Part shown: one piece after another, positions 1-19,399 of the stretch
Layout of the letters: each line of letters starts with the position of its first letter
How positions within the stretch are numbered: position 1 is the first letter of the stretch
From: Macrostomum hystrix
Taxonomy: Eukaryota > Platyhelminthes > Macrostomidae
Direction: 5' to 3'
Length of the DNA stretch: 64,000 bases
Assembly (NCBI GenBank): GCA_950097015.1
Contig: CATNEN010000005.1
Coordinates: 5,323,501 to 5,387,500, forward strand
Translations under genes and position numbers: made by a program
Notes under the pieces: model-generated
The model's input: only the letters and a program-made list of their open reading frames with translations
The model's database searches: none
What the model was told of the DNA's origin: nothing

Positions 1-70
1 ATTTAAAAAAAGTGTTTCGGGAAATCTCTCTAGCAGAAATCCACATAGCTCGATAAACAATTTTTCTCAC

Positions 71-5804
<5,734 letters not shown>

Positions 5805-5815
5805 GTTTTCGCAGT

Positions 5816-6362
5816 CTAAAAAATAAAAACATGTTTACATTTATTGCAATGTTACGACTTTCCAAATAAAAATCTAAAAATTAAAGACTGTAAAATTTCA
5901 CATTAAAGCTGGGACTGAAGTTTTTGTTTTAGAAAAAAACTTTCACTAAAATCGCTCGGAGCATGACGAGTTAACGACCTGCTACCCATTCATCACCGAC
6001 CCGCTCCAAAAAAACCGATTGATTGACAGGTGAGAATTTAACCCACCCAGCTGGTGTGAAAGTGGGTGACGAATGCCCGTTAAGCACCGGTGTATGGTGC
6101 TGCTTTTTAGCTGAAATCATTGTGCCGAGAAGCTCAAAATGGCGCCCATTTTCACCTCTCCTAGCGTGACCCGAAACATTCCCTTTGTTTTGGTTAACTT
6201 TTTTCTTCAGTGTCACCATCGCGTTAGGGGCTGCTTTTTCGCTTATCACTCCACCTTCCCTACACATGAACTAGCAATATTGTGTCATTTTCTGCTTGAC
6301 CTCTACTTTCCCCCTCAATCTGCAACCTATTACCCCTTCATTTTAATGTATCCCTTTATCTA
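5816..6362. other. Region upstream of ROR exon 1
   Basis: AT-rich sequence. On the minus strand, TTTTTATTTTTTAG directly precedes the first ROR exon at 5815, so this is either a 5'-UTR intron acceptor or a trans-splice acceptor. A short near-palindrome AAAATGGCGCCCATTTT lies at 6136-6152. No gene recognised. Confidence 0.4.
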
Positions 6363-6740
6363 GAACTCTCCCTTCATCTCCTACTCTTTCTTCATCTCCT
6401 ACTCTGCCTTCATCTCCTACTCTCCATTCATCTCCTACTCTGCCTTCATCTCCTACTCTGCCTTCATCTCCTACTCTTTCTTCATCTCCTACTCTCCATT
6501 CATCTCCTACTCTGCCTTCATCTCCTACTCTGCCTTCATCTCCTACTCTCCATTCATCTCCTACTCTTTCTTCATCTCCTACTCTCCATTCATCTCCTAC
6601 TCTTTCTTCATCTCCTACTCTCCCTTCATCTCCTACTCTCCCTTCATCTCCTACTCTCCCTTCATCTCCTACTCTCCCTTCATCTCCTACTCTCCTTTCA
6701 TCTCCTACTCTCCCTTCATCTCCTACTCTCCCTTCATCTC
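6363..6740. repeat. 18-bp minisatellite, pyrimidine-rich
   Basis: Unit TCATCTCCTACTCTCCCT with TTTCTT, TGCCTT and CCATT variants, about 21 copies. The minus strand is open as G-D-E-G-R-V repeats and continues into a short cysteine-containing stretch up to 6909 (ECFQCDKFC), which I could not assign to any family. Confidence 0.95.
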
Positions 6741-7665
6741 CAATGAACAGCAGCTCAAATGAATGGTCCCTCTTAGCAGGCAGTAGCCGGCAGAGCAAAT
6801 AGTGAGTAGGTTTTGTAGCGTTGCTGATGCCAGCGCACTGGTTATAGGGGCCAGCCATCATAGATAGGTTACAAAATTTGTCGCACTGAAAGCATTCAGT
6901 GTGTGGCATTGCATTTTTTCTCTCTCACTCTCTCTCTCTCACACTGAGCAAAGTTGAGAACACCCGCCAACGACACTAACAAGCGATGCGGATCTGGGAA
7001 TTCTCGTGTCTAAGGGAACAGAAACCGCCTATATAACATAGGGAGCGTGTGAGAGGGACCTTACTCACAGTCTAGCTGGGTGAAAGGGATGGAAAGTTGC
7101 TAGAGTTCCCTGAGTGGGGAGAGAAGCCCATGAATTATTAGTCATCGTGTTTTAGGTATTTGGTTTAGTGTGAAATGCTAAGATGGAGTTGTGGGACAGG
7201 GGAGAACTGGTATAGCTTGAGTAGTTCTGCCAGCATCTTTCTCTCATTCCCAATTTCTCAGAGTTGAGCTTGCAAAGCTTTCCTGAACATTTCTTCGATT
7301 TTTTTTTGGGTTAGAACAGTGGGCCAGAATCAATGTATCCTAAATTGCAAATATCGCAATTTATAGTTGTGATCTAAAATGTAGCAGCGCCTGAGACATT
7401 TTGCATTTATTTGCACAAGATGTGATGTAAAATGTCTTGCATTATCATTGTCAGCTTTCTAGGACAGAAATTTGAAAATTTCTTGGAAAATATATTTATC
7501 GAAGGTGCGAACGAAGAACAAGGTAAATATCTAATAATGGTTGGCAAATAGTTGCTAGCAAGTGCTAAGGAGACTAAATGTCTTGCTTTGCGTTTTTGTC
7601 TGACTTTCCCTTCCATTCCCTTTCTGCTGCAACTGCGAATAAGTACTAGTTTTCCAAGAATACTG
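6741..7665. other. Anonymous spacer
   Basis: Contains a short CT/TCTC microsatellite near 6917-6942. No exon with both family similarity and splice sites was recognised. Confidence 0.35.
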
Positions 7666-10600
7666 AAATCCTCTTGAAACTCTCACAGAATCCCATAATC
7701 CTCCAGAAACTCTCACAGAATCCCATAATCCTCCAAAACTCTCACAGAATCCCATAATCCTCCAGAAACTCTCACAGAGTCCCATAATCCTCCAGAAACT
7801 CTCACAGAATGCCATAATCCTCCAGAAACTCTCACAGAATCCCATAATCCTCCAGAAACTCTCACAGAATCCCATAATCCTCCAGAAACTCTCACAGAAT
7901 GCCATAATCCTCCAGAAACTCTCACAGAATCCTATAATCCTCCAGAAACTCTCACAGAATCCCACAATCCTCCAGAAACTCTCACAGAATCCCACAATCC
8001 TCTAGAAACTCTCACAGAATCCCACAATCCTCCAGAAACTCTCACAGAATCCCACAATCCTCCAGAAACTCTCACAGAATCCCACAATCCTCCAGAAACT
8101 CTCACAGAATCCCACAATCCTCCAGAAACTCTCACAGAATCCCACAATCCTCCAGAAACTCTCACAGAATCCCATAATCCTCCAGAAACTCTCACAGAAT
8201 CCCACAATCCTCCAGAAGCTCTCACAGAATCCCATAATCCTCCACAAACTCTCAAAGAATCCCATAATCCTCCAGAAACTCTCACAGAGTCCCATAATCC
8301 TCCAGAAACTCTCACAGAATCCCATAATTTTCCAGTAACTCTCACAGAATCCCATAATCCTCCAGAAACTCTCACAGAATCCTATAATCCTCCAGAAACT
8401 CTCACAGAATCCCATAATCCTCCAGAAGCTCTCACAGAATCCCATAATCCTCCAGAAACTCTCACAGAATCCCATAATCCTCTAGAAACTCTCACAGAAT
8501 GCCATAATCCTCCAGAAACTCTCACAGAATCCCATAATCCTCCAGAAACTCTCACAGAATCCCATAATCCTCCAGAAACTCTCACAGAATCCCATAATCC
8601 TCCAGAAACTCTCACAGAATCCCATAATCCTCCAGAAACTCTCACAGAATCCCATAACCCTCCAGAAACTCTCACAGAATCCCATAATCTTCCAGAAACT
8701 CTCACAGAATCCTATAATCCTCCAGAAACTCTCACAGAATCCCACAATCCTCCAGAAACTCTCACAGAATCCCACAATCCTCCAGAAACTCTCACAGAGT
8801 CCCATAATCCTCCAGAAACTCTCACAGAATCCCATAATCCTCCAGAAACTCTCACAGAATCCCATAATCCTCCAGAAGCTCTCACAGAATCCCATAATCC
8901 TCCAGAAACTCTCACAGAATCCCATAATCCTCTAGAAACTCTCACAGAATGCCATAATCCTCCAGAAACTCTCACAGAATCCCATAATCCTCCAGAAACT
9001 CTCACAGAATCCCATAATCCTCCAGAAACTCTCACAGAATCCCATAATCCTCCACAAACTCTCAAAGAATCCCATAATCCTCCAGAAACTCTCACAGAGT
9101 CCCATAATCCTCCAGAAACTCTCACAGAATCCCATAATTTTCCAGTAACTCTCACAGAATCCCATAATCCTCCAGAAACTCTCACAGAATCCCATAATCC
9201 TCCAGAAACTCTCACAGAATCCCATAATCCTCCAGAAACTCTCACAGAATCCCATAATCCTCCAGAAACTCTCACAGAATGCCATAATCCTCCAGAAACT
9301 CTCACAGAATCCTATAATCCTCCAGAAACTCTCACAGAATCCCACAATCCTCCAGAAACTCTCACAGAATCCCACAATCCTCTAGAAACTCTCACAGAAT
9401 CCCACAATCCTCCAGAAACTCTCACAGAATCCCACAATCCTCCAGAAACTCTCACAGAATCCCACAATCCTCCAGAAACTCTCACAGGATCCCATAATCC
9501 TCCAGAAACTCTCACAGAATCCCACAATCCTCCAGAAACTCTCACAGAATCCCATAATCCTCCAGAAACTCTCACAGAATCCCATAATCCTCCAGAAACT
9601 CTCACAGAATCCTATAATCCTCCAGAAACTCTCACAGAATCCCATAATCCTCCAGAAACTCTCACAGAATCCCATAATCCTCCAGAAACTCTCACAGAAT
9701 CCTATAATCCTCCAGAAACTCTCACAGAATCCCATAATCCTCCAGAAGCTCTCACAGAATCCCATAATCCTCCAGAAACTCTCACAGAATCCCATAATCC
9801 TCTAGAAACTCTCACAGAATGCCATAATCCTCCAGAAACTCTCACAGAATCCCATAATCCTCCAGAAACTCTCACAGAATCCCATAATCCTCCAGAAACT
9901 CTCACAGAATCCCATAATCCTCCAGAAACTCTCACAGAATCCCATAATCCTCCAGAAACTCTCACAGAATCCCATAATCCTCCAGAAACTCTCACAGAAT
10001 CCCATAATCTTCCAGAAACTCTCACAGAATCCTATAATCCTCCAGAAACTCTCACACAATCCCATAATCCTCTAGAAACTCTCAGAGAATGCCATAATCC
10101 TCCAGAAACTCTCACAGAATCCCATAATCCTCCAGAAACTCTCACAGAATCCCATAATCCTCCAGAAACTCTCACAGAATCCCATAATCCTCCAGAAACT
10201 CTCACAGAATCCCATAATCCTCCAGAAACTCTCACAGAATCCTATAATCCTCCAGAAACTCTCACAGAATCCTATAATCCTCCAGAAACTCTCACAGAAT
10301 CCCATAATCCTCCAGAAACTCTCACAGAATCCCACAATCCTCTAGAAACTCTCACAGAATCCCACAATCCTCCAGAAACTCTCACAGAATCCCATAATCC
10401 TCCAGAAACTCTCACAGAATCCCACAATCCTCCAGAAACTCTCACAGAATCCCATAATCCTCCACAAACTCTCAAAGAATCCCATAATCCTCCAGAAACT
10501 CTCACAGAGTCCCATAATCCTCCAGAAACTCTCACAGAATCCCATAATTTTCCAGTAACTCTCACAGAATCCCATAATCCTCCAGAAACTCTCACAGAAT

Positions 10601-11447
10601 CCTATAATCCTCCAGAAACTCTCACAGAATCCCATAATCCTCCAGAAGCTCTCACAGAATCCCATAATCCTCCAGAAACTCTCACAGAATCCCATAATCC
10701 TCTAGAAACTCTCACAGAATGCCATAATCCTCCAGAAACTCTCACAGAATCCCATAATCCTCCAGAAACTCTCACAGAGTCCCATAATCCTCCAGAAACT
10801 CTCACAGAATCCCATAATTTTCCAGTAACTCTCACAGAATCCCATAATCCTCCAGAAACTCTCACAGAATCCTATAATCCTCCAGAAACTCTCACAGAAT
10901 CCCATAATCCTCCAGAAACTCTCACAGAATCCCATAATCCTCCAGAAACTCTCACAGAATGCCATAATCCTCCAGAAACTCTCACAGAATCCTATAATCC
11001 TCCAGAAACTCTCACAGAATCCCACAATCCTCCAGAAACTCTCACAGAATCCCACAATCCTCTAGAAACTCTCACAGAATCCCACAATCCTCCAGAAACT
11101 CTCACAGAATCCCACAATCCTCCAGAAACTCTCACAGAATCCCACAATCCTCCAGAAACTCTCACAGGATCCCATAATCCTCCAGAAACTCTCACAGAAT
11201 CCCACAATCCTCCAGAAACTCTCACAGAATCCCACAATCCTCCAGAAACTCTCACAGAATCCCACAATCCTCCAGAAACTCTCACAGAATCCTATAATCC
11301 TCCAGAAACTCTCACAGAATCCCATAATCCTCCAGAAACTCTCACAGAATCCCATAATCCTCCAGAAACTCTCACAGAATCCCATAATCCTCCAGAAACT
11401 CTCACAGAATGCCATAATCCTCCAGAAACTCTCACAGAATCCCACAG
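7666..11447. repeat. 30-bp minisatellite, largest array of the window
   Basis: About 126 copies of a 30-bp unit built around CCAGAAACTCTCACAGAAT followed by CCCATAATCCT. Length is almost invariant and variants are point changes. Rare marker variants recur at long intervals, showing higher-order duplication: the TTTTCCAGTAACT variant near 8328, 9138, 10548 and 10818, and the CACAGGATCC variant near 9484 and 11164. Long open frames (G-F-C-E-S-F-W-R-I-M type) follow only from a stop-free unit divisible by three. Confidence 0.97.
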
Positions 11448-12103
11448 TTGACCAGTCTTTCAGAATGTCTGAAGTCAGCTCTAATATACTCGTATAATCA
11501 GCTAGGCGTTCATATGCTTTCAGAGAATTTTTTCCTGGAACTCTTTGTCAATGCAACAGCCATGCACCAAACAATAAATTTATGGCCACACGAGAAAAGA
11601 CGTAGAAGGCTAGGAGACAGGAGAGCTAATGCAAGTTCATTTTCTTAGTAACACAAAGAGGAATATTGCAAGTTTTACGATCCTAAATAGACGATAATAT
11701 TATTTTACCTGACCCGGTACGAAGGTCATTGCCTTACGGAACAAATGGTAGTGAGTCACCGCTACAATTGCAGTATAATTCTGCACTCTGCGGGTCATTA
11801 AAAAAGCAAACTTTCGCTTTCTTCAGCTTGTCCAAAATAAACATTTCGAGGCCAAGCTGATTTTCGGATGATTTCGGCTGGCCTATTGGTCAGTTTCCTG
11901 TCTGGCTTTTATTTAATGAAAGGAAACGTTAGCTTTTAAGCATTCGTTATCAATAATAGTCTGATTGGTGATGGTGACCTAGGCGAATCGGACACTGTGG
12001 TTCGACTGGCGCCCGTTAGGCTCGAAATATATATTTTCTGCTAGGCCTAGCCCCTTTCCGCAAGTTGATTCCTTAAGGGACTCTTTCCAACTCTTCCGAG
12101 TGT
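11448..12103. other. Anonymous spacer
   Basis: AT-rich unique sequence between two arrays. No gene or known element recognised. Confidence 0.35.
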
Positions 12104-12525
12104 CCTTCACTCCCTCTCCCTCTTCCTCTTCCTCTCCCTCTCCCTCTCCCTCTCCCTCTCCCTCTTCCTCTCCCTCTCCCTCTCCCTCTTCCTCACCCTC
12201 TCCCTCTCCCTCTTCCTCTTCCTCTTCCTCTCCCTCTCCCTCTCCCTCTCCCTCTTCCTCTTCATCTTCCTCTCCCTCTCCCTCTCCCTCTTCCTCTCCC
12301 TCTTCCTCTTCCTCTTCCTCTTCCTCTCCCTCTTCCTCTCCCTCTTCCTCTCCCTCTCCCTCTCCCTCTCCCTCTCCCTCTCCCTCTTCCTCTCCCTCTT
12401 CCTCTCCCTCTTCCTCTTCCTCTTCCTCTTCCTCTTCCTCTCCCTCTCCCTCTCCCTCTTCCTCTTCCTCTTCCTCTTCCTCTCCCTCTCCCTCTCCCTC
12501 TCCCTCTCCCTCACCCTCTCCCTCA
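12104..12525. repeat. Hexanucleotide (CTCCCT/CTTCCT) array
   Basis: Pure pyrimidine run of mixed CTCCCT and CTTCCT hexamers, about 70 units. The minus strand is open as Glu/Gly-rich repeats from 12650 to 11979 with a hydrophobic start (RAFLLIGIEELFALCCCEI). I treat this as a chance open frame but cannot fully exclude a protein. Confidence 0.95.
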
Positions 12526-12954
12526 ATCCCTCCTTTGTCGGTCTCAACTGCAGATCGAAGCCAGGCCATAAGCACAGAAGCCATAATCTCGCAACAGCAC
12601 AAGGCAAAGAGCTCTTCAATTCCAATCAGCAGAAAAGCCCTTTGGACCATTTCGTTCCAATCTCAGCCTGTTTGCGGCCACTGAGAACAAATCAGAAATC
12701 CAATTTAGGAAAATGTTTAATTCCACACACTTCTGCCAATCGTTCTTTCTTTTTTTGAAGAGGCGACAGATTCGATTTTGTGCTATTTCTTTGAAACAAC
12801 TTTGCAATTTACGTTTAGATTTAAAAAATCGGTTTAAATTGCTCTCTAGCTGTCATTTCGTACTTTAAATTGTTATTCTTTAAAATAACTTGATTTTTCA
12901 ATAAAAAGCTAGAAAATAATAAAATGCTATATAAACAAGACCATGATTCGAAGA
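12526..12954. other. Anonymous spacer
   Basis: Unique AT-rich sequence; no gene recognised. Confidence 0.35.
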
Positions 12955-13885
12955 TGTGAGAGAGATGAGACACACGAGAAAGTGAGATTAGGAGATGAGA
13001 CATGGGAGAGATGAGACACGGGAGAGATGAGACAGAGAAGAGATGAGACACGGTAGAGATGAGACACGGTAGAGATGAGACACGGGAGAGATGAGACACG
13101 GGAGAGACGAGACATGGGAGAGACGAGACATGGGAGAGATGAGACACGGGAGAGATGAGACATGGCAGAGATGAGACAGGGGAGAGATAAGACACGGGAG
13201 AGATGAGACATGGGAGAGATGAGACACGGGAGAGATGAGACACGGGAGAGATGAGAACCGGGAGAGATGAGACATGGGAGAGATGAGAACCGGGAGAGAT
13301 GAGACACGGGAGAGATGAGACACGGGAGAGATGAGACACGGGAGAGATGAGAACCGGGAGAGATGAGACACGGGAGAGATGAGAACCGGGAGAGATGAGA
13401 CACGGGAGAGATGAGACACGGGAGAGATGAAAACCGGGAGAGATGAGACACGGGAGAGATGAGAACCGGGAGAGATGAGACATGGGAGAGATGAGACACG
13501 GGAGAGATGAGACATGGGAGAGATGAGACACGGGAGAGATGAGACACGGGAGAGATGAGAACCGGGAGAGATGAGACATGGGAGAGATGAGACACGGGAG
13601 AGATGAGACACGGGAGAGATGAGAACCGGGAGAGATGAGACACGGGAGAGATGAGAACCGGGAGAGATGAGACATGGGAGAGATGAGAACCGGGAGAGAT
13701 GAGACATGGGAGAGATGAGACACGGGAGAGATGAGACATGGGAGAGATGAGACACGGGAGAGATGAGACATGGGAGAGATGAGACACGGGAGAGATGAGA
13801 CATGGGAGAGATGAGACACGGGAGAAATGAGAACCGGGAGAGATGAGACACGGGAGAGATGAGACACGGGAGAGATGAGATACAA
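12955..13885. repeat. 16-bp minisatellite, family A, copy 1
   Basis: Unit GAGAGATGAGACACGG, about 58 copies, with CATGG, AACCG and CGGTA variants. The same unit forms the array at 25286-25800 and lies inside the hAT-type MITE at 56887-57145. No MITE end is recognisable here. Confidence 0.96.
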
Positions 13886-14667
13886 TAGAGAAACATTTTT
13901 TCGTATAGGTTCTTAGCAATGCTTTCGTGTGTGAGAACCATTGAGAATGCTACAGTTTAAACGTGTGTATTTCTTTTTAGATTCATGGACAGGGAGAGAA
14001 AAGGATAGAATTTTCTAGGCCCTACATGAAATTTGAGCCCTACATACCTCGGACTTTTGATGGACAAGTGAGCTGCACGGCTATAGGGAAACAGCGAGAG
14101 AAGGTTAGAAAAAAGGAAAGTGACAAACTTTCCCTTCAAATGTGAACCGCCTAATTTGCTTTAGCACCTGAGTAGCTTTAGTTGCTAGCTGGCCACACGA
14201 GCACTTCACACTCAGAGCAGTGATTGAATCGCGTGAGTGAGTACACACATGTAGGAAGACCAGGTTTGGGACGGAAAAGTTTCAACAGCATGGGATCGAG
14301 AAGACATTTAGAAAGAAAAAGAAGATTTAGAATGATTGACACTCCAGATCGGGAGAGATCTAGGCGCAGCAAAAAAGTGATTTTCGCAGTTTGTTATTTT
14401 TATGAAAAAAATATCGTCAAGGCATAAATGCCCAGTTGTTTGAGGCTTGTGGGCATTGGAAAAGGCGCCGTTTAAACTAGATCGATTTGGCACACACCTG
14501 TGCTGCTTCAAGATCACATTGGAATAATAACTTACTTTATATAGATTGATTGATATCCACTGTCTTGGCCACTGTCCTTACCTAACTCTGATATGGGCCA
14601 GCGTTTATTACCATTATTCAATCTATTATAATTTTCTTAAACTTTCAACTCTGTCTTTTCGCATCCT
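13886..14667. other. Anonymous spacer
   Basis: Unique sequence between arrays. Short open frames on both strands lack recognisable domains or convincing splice sites. Confidence 0.35.
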
Positions 14668-15172
14668 TATCTCACCCATCCCACACAGTTTCTCATCCTT
14701 ATCTCACCCATCCCACACAGTTTCTTATCCTTATCTCACCCATCCTACACAGTTTCTCATCCTTATCTCACCCATCCCACACAGTTTCTCATCCTTATCT
14801 CACCCATCCCACACAGTTTCTCATCCTTATCTCACCCATCCCACACAGTTTCTCATCCTTATCTCACCCATCTCACACAGTTTCTCATCCTTATCTCACC
14901 CATCTCACACAGTTTCTCATCCTTATCTCACCCATCCCACACAGTTTCTCATCCTTATCTCACCCATCCCACACAGTTTCTCATCCTTATCTCACCCATC
15001 TCACACAGTTTCTCATCCTTATCTCACACATCCCACACAGTTTCTCATCCTTATCTCACCTATCTCACACAGTTTCTCATCCTTATCTCACACATCCCAC
15101 ACAGTTTCTCATCCTTATCTCACCCATCTCACACAGTTTCTCATCCTTATCTCACCCATCCCACACAGATTG
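14668..15172. repeat. 32-bp minisatellite
   Basis: About 16 copies of a 32-bp unit (CTCATCCTTATCTCACCCAT followed by CCCACACAGTTT). Three units make 96 bp, so an open frame repeats every 32 residues; it is not evidence of a gene. Confidence 0.95.
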
Positions 15173-16261
15173 TCATATTTTTCCCCAGTCCTGCACTGCA
15201 TTTATGTTTTTGCCCGGGAGGCATACAAGTGAACAGACAAACTGCTTTCGCCATCAAAGGTTCGATACGAAAGCTATAACCGAAAAAAACTATATCGGAT
15301 ATTGTGCGTGTGGGAGAGCTTTTTGTCTCTAATCCCTACTTTCACTGACAGCAAAATTTATCCCTAAAGCTAGGAGGCAAATCTCTGGCATGCCAGGCAA
15401 ATGCAGAAATAAGTTAAAAAGTCGCCGAAGTCACAATGCCTAGATACGCACTGAAAGAGGTTTAAGGCCAAAAAAGTTTGTCTTTCACCGCGTGTCGCAT
15501 ACAGAAAGGTAAAAAATGGGAAAAGTCGAAAACGATCTATGAATGGGATCAGTCAAGAAATAGTCAGGGGAGGGAAGTAGCATTTTTCCAAAGTTTGTTT
15601 TAACCCCTCCGTCAAATCCCGTGACCCGTATATGAATGGCTGCCCCGACTTCCAAGTCCTACCAGCTTCAAAGCGACCGCAATGAAAGAATAAGAATTGC
15701 TTCCAAGATAGCTGTAAATGGCAAATTTACTGACACAACTTGTGTAAACTTTGGCTGAAAACTTTCTGATCAATTACTACAGACGAGTATCTGAATGTGT
15801 TTGTATGCATGCGTGTATGCAACTTTATTAGTACAGTGAAGCAGTAAGGTCTGGTGTTGTTGTACATTGACAGGTTACAATATTTTTTCATGTCGCGACC
15901 TGTCAGTCACAGTGCTTGTGTGCTTGCAGGGGACAAATTAACAGCAATTAACTGTACCAGCCACTCTCCCACAATTCCCTAAAATTTGTTGCATTTCTCC
16001 CATATTTTTGGAAGCGGCCTAATGGGGTCTCGGCGCACGGTGTCGCGGATGGATAAATAAATCATCATTCTTTAGAAAAATTAATGGCTCAGAATGTGGA
16101 TGACGAATGACGGTTTGGGTTGTAAGATTCCCTGATTCGATTCTAGTAAATTGGTAAATTGATTTTTGTTATGACTATTTGCTCTTGACCTCTGAATTGA
16201 TCAAGATGATGACACTGACGATTCGACTTTGCTGTTTATTCAATTTTAATCATATATAACT
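15173..16261. other. Anonymous spacer
   Basis: Unique, AT-rich, with no recognised gene. A GATTCGATTC motif near 16133-16142 resembles a tRNA B box but has no convincing partner A box. Confidence 0.3.
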
Positions 16262-19025
16262 GTGAAATACAAGAGGGAGAGCGAGATGAAGGGAGTCAGT
16301 GATGAATGGATAGTAGGAAATGAAGGGAGAGTGAGATGAAGGGAGAGTGAGATGAAGGAGCGGGAGATGAAGGGATAGTGAGATAAATGGAGTCTGTGAT
16401 GAAGGGAGAGTGAGATGAAGGGAGAGTGAGATGAAGGAGCGGGAGATGAAGGGATAGTGAGATAAATGGAGTCTGTGATGAAGGGAGAGTGAGATGAAGG
16501 GAGAGTGAGATGAAGGAGTGGGAGTTAAAGTGATTGTCGGATAAATGGAGTCTGTTATGAAGGGAGAGTGAGAGGAAGGGAGAGTGAGAGGAAGGGACAG
16601 TGAGATGAAGGGAGAGTGGGATGAAGGGAGAGTGAGATGAAGGGAGAGTGAGATGAAGGGAGAGTGAGATGAAGGGAGAGTGAGATGAAGGAGCGGGAGA
16701 TGAAGGGATAGTGAGATAAATGGAGTCTGTGATGAAGGGGGAGTGAGATGAAGGGAGAGTGAGATGAAGGGAGAGTGAGATGAAGGGAGAATGAGATGAA
16801 GGAGCGGGAGATGAAGGGATAGTGAGATAAATGGAGTCTGTGATGAAGGGAGAGTGAGATGAAGGGAGAGTGAGATGAAGGGAGAGTGAGATGAAGGGAG
16901 AGTGTGATGAAGGAGCGGGAGATGAAGGGATAGTGAGATAAATGGAGTCTGTGATGAAGGGAGAGTGAGATGAAGGGAGAGTGAGATGAAGGGAGAGTGT
17001 GATGAAGGGAGAGTGAGATGAAGGGAGAGTGAGATGGAGGGAGAGTGAGATGAAGGAGCGGGAGATGAAGGGATAGTGAGATGAAGGGAGAGTGAGATGG
17101 AGGGAGAGTGAGATGAAGGAGCGGGAGATGAAGGGATAGTGAGATGAAGGGAGAGTGAGATGGAGGGAGAGTGAGATGAAGGAGCGGGAGATGAAGGGAT
17201 AGTGAGATGAAGGGAGAGTGAGATGGAGGGAGAGTGAGATGAAGGAGCGGGAGATGAAGGGATAGTGAGATGAAGGGAGAGTGAGATGGAGGGAGAGTGA
17301 GATGAAGGAGCGGGAGATGAAGGGATAGTGAGATGAAGGGAGAGTGAGATGGTGGGAGAGTGAGATGAAGGAGCGGGAGATGAAGGGATAGTGAGATGAA
17401 GGGAGAGTGAGATGGTGGGAGAGTGAGATGAAGGAGCGGGAGATGAAGGGATAGTGAGATGAAGGAGCGGGTGATGAAGGGATAGTGAGATGAAGGGAGA
17501 GTGAGATGAAGGGAGAGTGAGATGAAGGGAGAGTGTGATGAAGGGAGAGTGAGATGAAGGGAGAGTGAGATGGAGGGAGAGTGAGATGAAGGAGCGGGAG
17601 ATGAAGGGATAGTGAGATGAAGGGAGAGTGAGATGGAGGGAGAGTGAGATGAAGGAGCGGGAGATGAAGGGATAGTGAGATGAAGGGAGAGTGAGATGGA
17701 GGGAGAGTGAGATGAAGGAGCGGGAGATGAAGGGATAGTGAGATGAAGGGAGAGTGAGATGGAGGGAGAGTGAGATGAAGGAGCGGGAGATGAAGGGATA
17801 GTGAGATGAAGGGAGAGTGAGATGGAGGGAGAGTGAGATGAAGGAGCGGGAGATGAAGGGATAGTGAGATGAAGGGAGAGTGAGATGGTGGGAGAGTGAG
17901 ATGAAGGAGCGGGAGATGAAGGGATAGTGAGATGAAGGGAGAGTGAGATGGTGGGAGAGTGAGATGAAGGAGCGGGAGATGAAGGGATAGTGAGATGAAG
18001 GAGCGGGTGATGAAGGGATAGTGAGATGAAGGGAGAGTGAGATGGTGGGAGAGTGAGATGAAGGAGCGGGAGATGAAGGGATAGTGAGATGAAGGGAGAG
18101 TGAGATGGTGGGAGAGTGAGATGAAGGAGCGGGAGATGAAGGGATAGTGAGATGAAGGGAGAGTGAGATGGAGGGAGAGTGAGATGAAGGAGCGGGAGAT
18201 GAAGGGATAGTGAGATGAAGGGAGAGTGAGATGGAGGGATAGTGAGATGAAGGGAGAGTGAGATGGAGGGAGAGTGAGATGAAGGAGCGGGAGATGAAGG
18301 GATAGTGAGATGGAGGGAGAGTGAGATGGAGGGATAGTGAGATGAAGGGAGAGTGAGATGGAGGGAGAGTGAGATGAAGGAGCGGGAGATGAAGGGATAG
18401 TGAGATGAAGGGAGAGTGAGATGGAGGGAGAGTGAGATGAAGGAGCGGGAGATGAAGGGATAGTGAGATGAAGGGAGAGTGAGATGGTGGGAGAGTGAGA
18501 TGAAGGAGCGGGAGATGAAGGGATAGTGAGATGAAGGGAGAGTGAGATGGTGGGAGAGTGAGATGAAGGGAGAGTGAGATGGTGGGAGAGTGAGATGAAG
18601 GAGCGGGAGATGAAGGGATAGTGAGATGAAGGGAGAGTGAGATGGTGGGAGAGTGAGATGAAGGAGCGGGAGATGAAGGGATAGTGAGATGAAGGGAGAG
18701 TGAGATGGAGGGAGAGTGAGATGAAGGAGCGGGAGATGAAGGGATAGTGAGATGAAGGAGCGGGAGATGGAGGGAGAGTGAGATGAAGGAGCGGGAGATG
18801 AAGGGATAGTGAGATGAAGGAGCGGGAGATGAAGGGATAGTGAGATGAAGGAGCGGGAGATGAAGGGATAGTGAGATGAAGGGAGAGTGAGATGGAGGGA
18901 GAGTGAGATGGAGGGAGAGTGAGATGAAGGAGCGGGAGATGAAGGGATAGTGAGATGAAGGGAGAGTGAGATGGAGGGAGAGTGAGATGAAGGAGCGGGT
19001 GATGAATGGAGAGTTAGATGAAGGG
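16262..19025. repeat. 16-bp GA-rich minisatellite, family B
   Basis: Basic unit AGATGAAGGGAGAGTG with AGGAGCGGG and AGGGATAGTG variant blocks, about 172 copies. Variants are arranged as repeating multi-unit blocks, for example GAAGGAGCGGG then GAAGGGATAG then GAAGGGAGAG then GGAGGGAGAG. One 932-codon minus-strand open frame spans it; 16 bp repeated three times returns to frame, so the frame stays open passively. Confidence 0.96.
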
Positions 19026-19399
19026 AAAATCAGAATCAATAGAAGCACAAGATCTGCTAGAAGGACAGCAGGAAACGATGGACAAAAAGTGGGTATAGCT
19101 AGTCAATTAGTTCTGACTCAGTCACAATAGCCCGGCCTATACTAAGCCCGAACATAACATGCAGTCTAGCCAGGTAGGGTTAGACCGAAATCGAACGCGC
19201 AAAGTCTGCAACAGTAATTAGGGGTGCGGTGGCACCCGTGAGTCACTCACGCTTCAATTGGTCACAGTCTATATTCACAGCCCACATAACACATCAGCGC
19301 TTAGCATCAGTTCTGTGGAATCACCAACTAGATAATTGCTTTTGTTATTAGACCATGTTTGTACGTAGACGAAATTTGGTTGGGCATTCAATTTATGTT

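Noticed and set aside
7555-11445. Many overlapping frames of the G-F-C-E-S-F-W-R type
   Set aside because: The 30-bp unit is divisible by three and lacks stops in two frames; variants introduce stops at random.
11979-12650. Glu/Gly-rich acidic protein with hydrophobic start
   Set aside because: Produced by a CTCCCT/CTTCCT hexamer run; no domain outside the repeat and no supported exon boundary.
14546-15232. Plus-strand 228-codon frame
   Set aside because: Coincides with a 32-bp array; flanks show no domain or splice signals.
16250-19048. 932-codon Ser/His/Leu/Pro-rich open frame on the minus strand
   Set aside because: It coincides exactly with a 16-bp array; three units return to frame and no unit contains a stop, so openness is automatic. 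No start context, splice sites or non-repeat domain.
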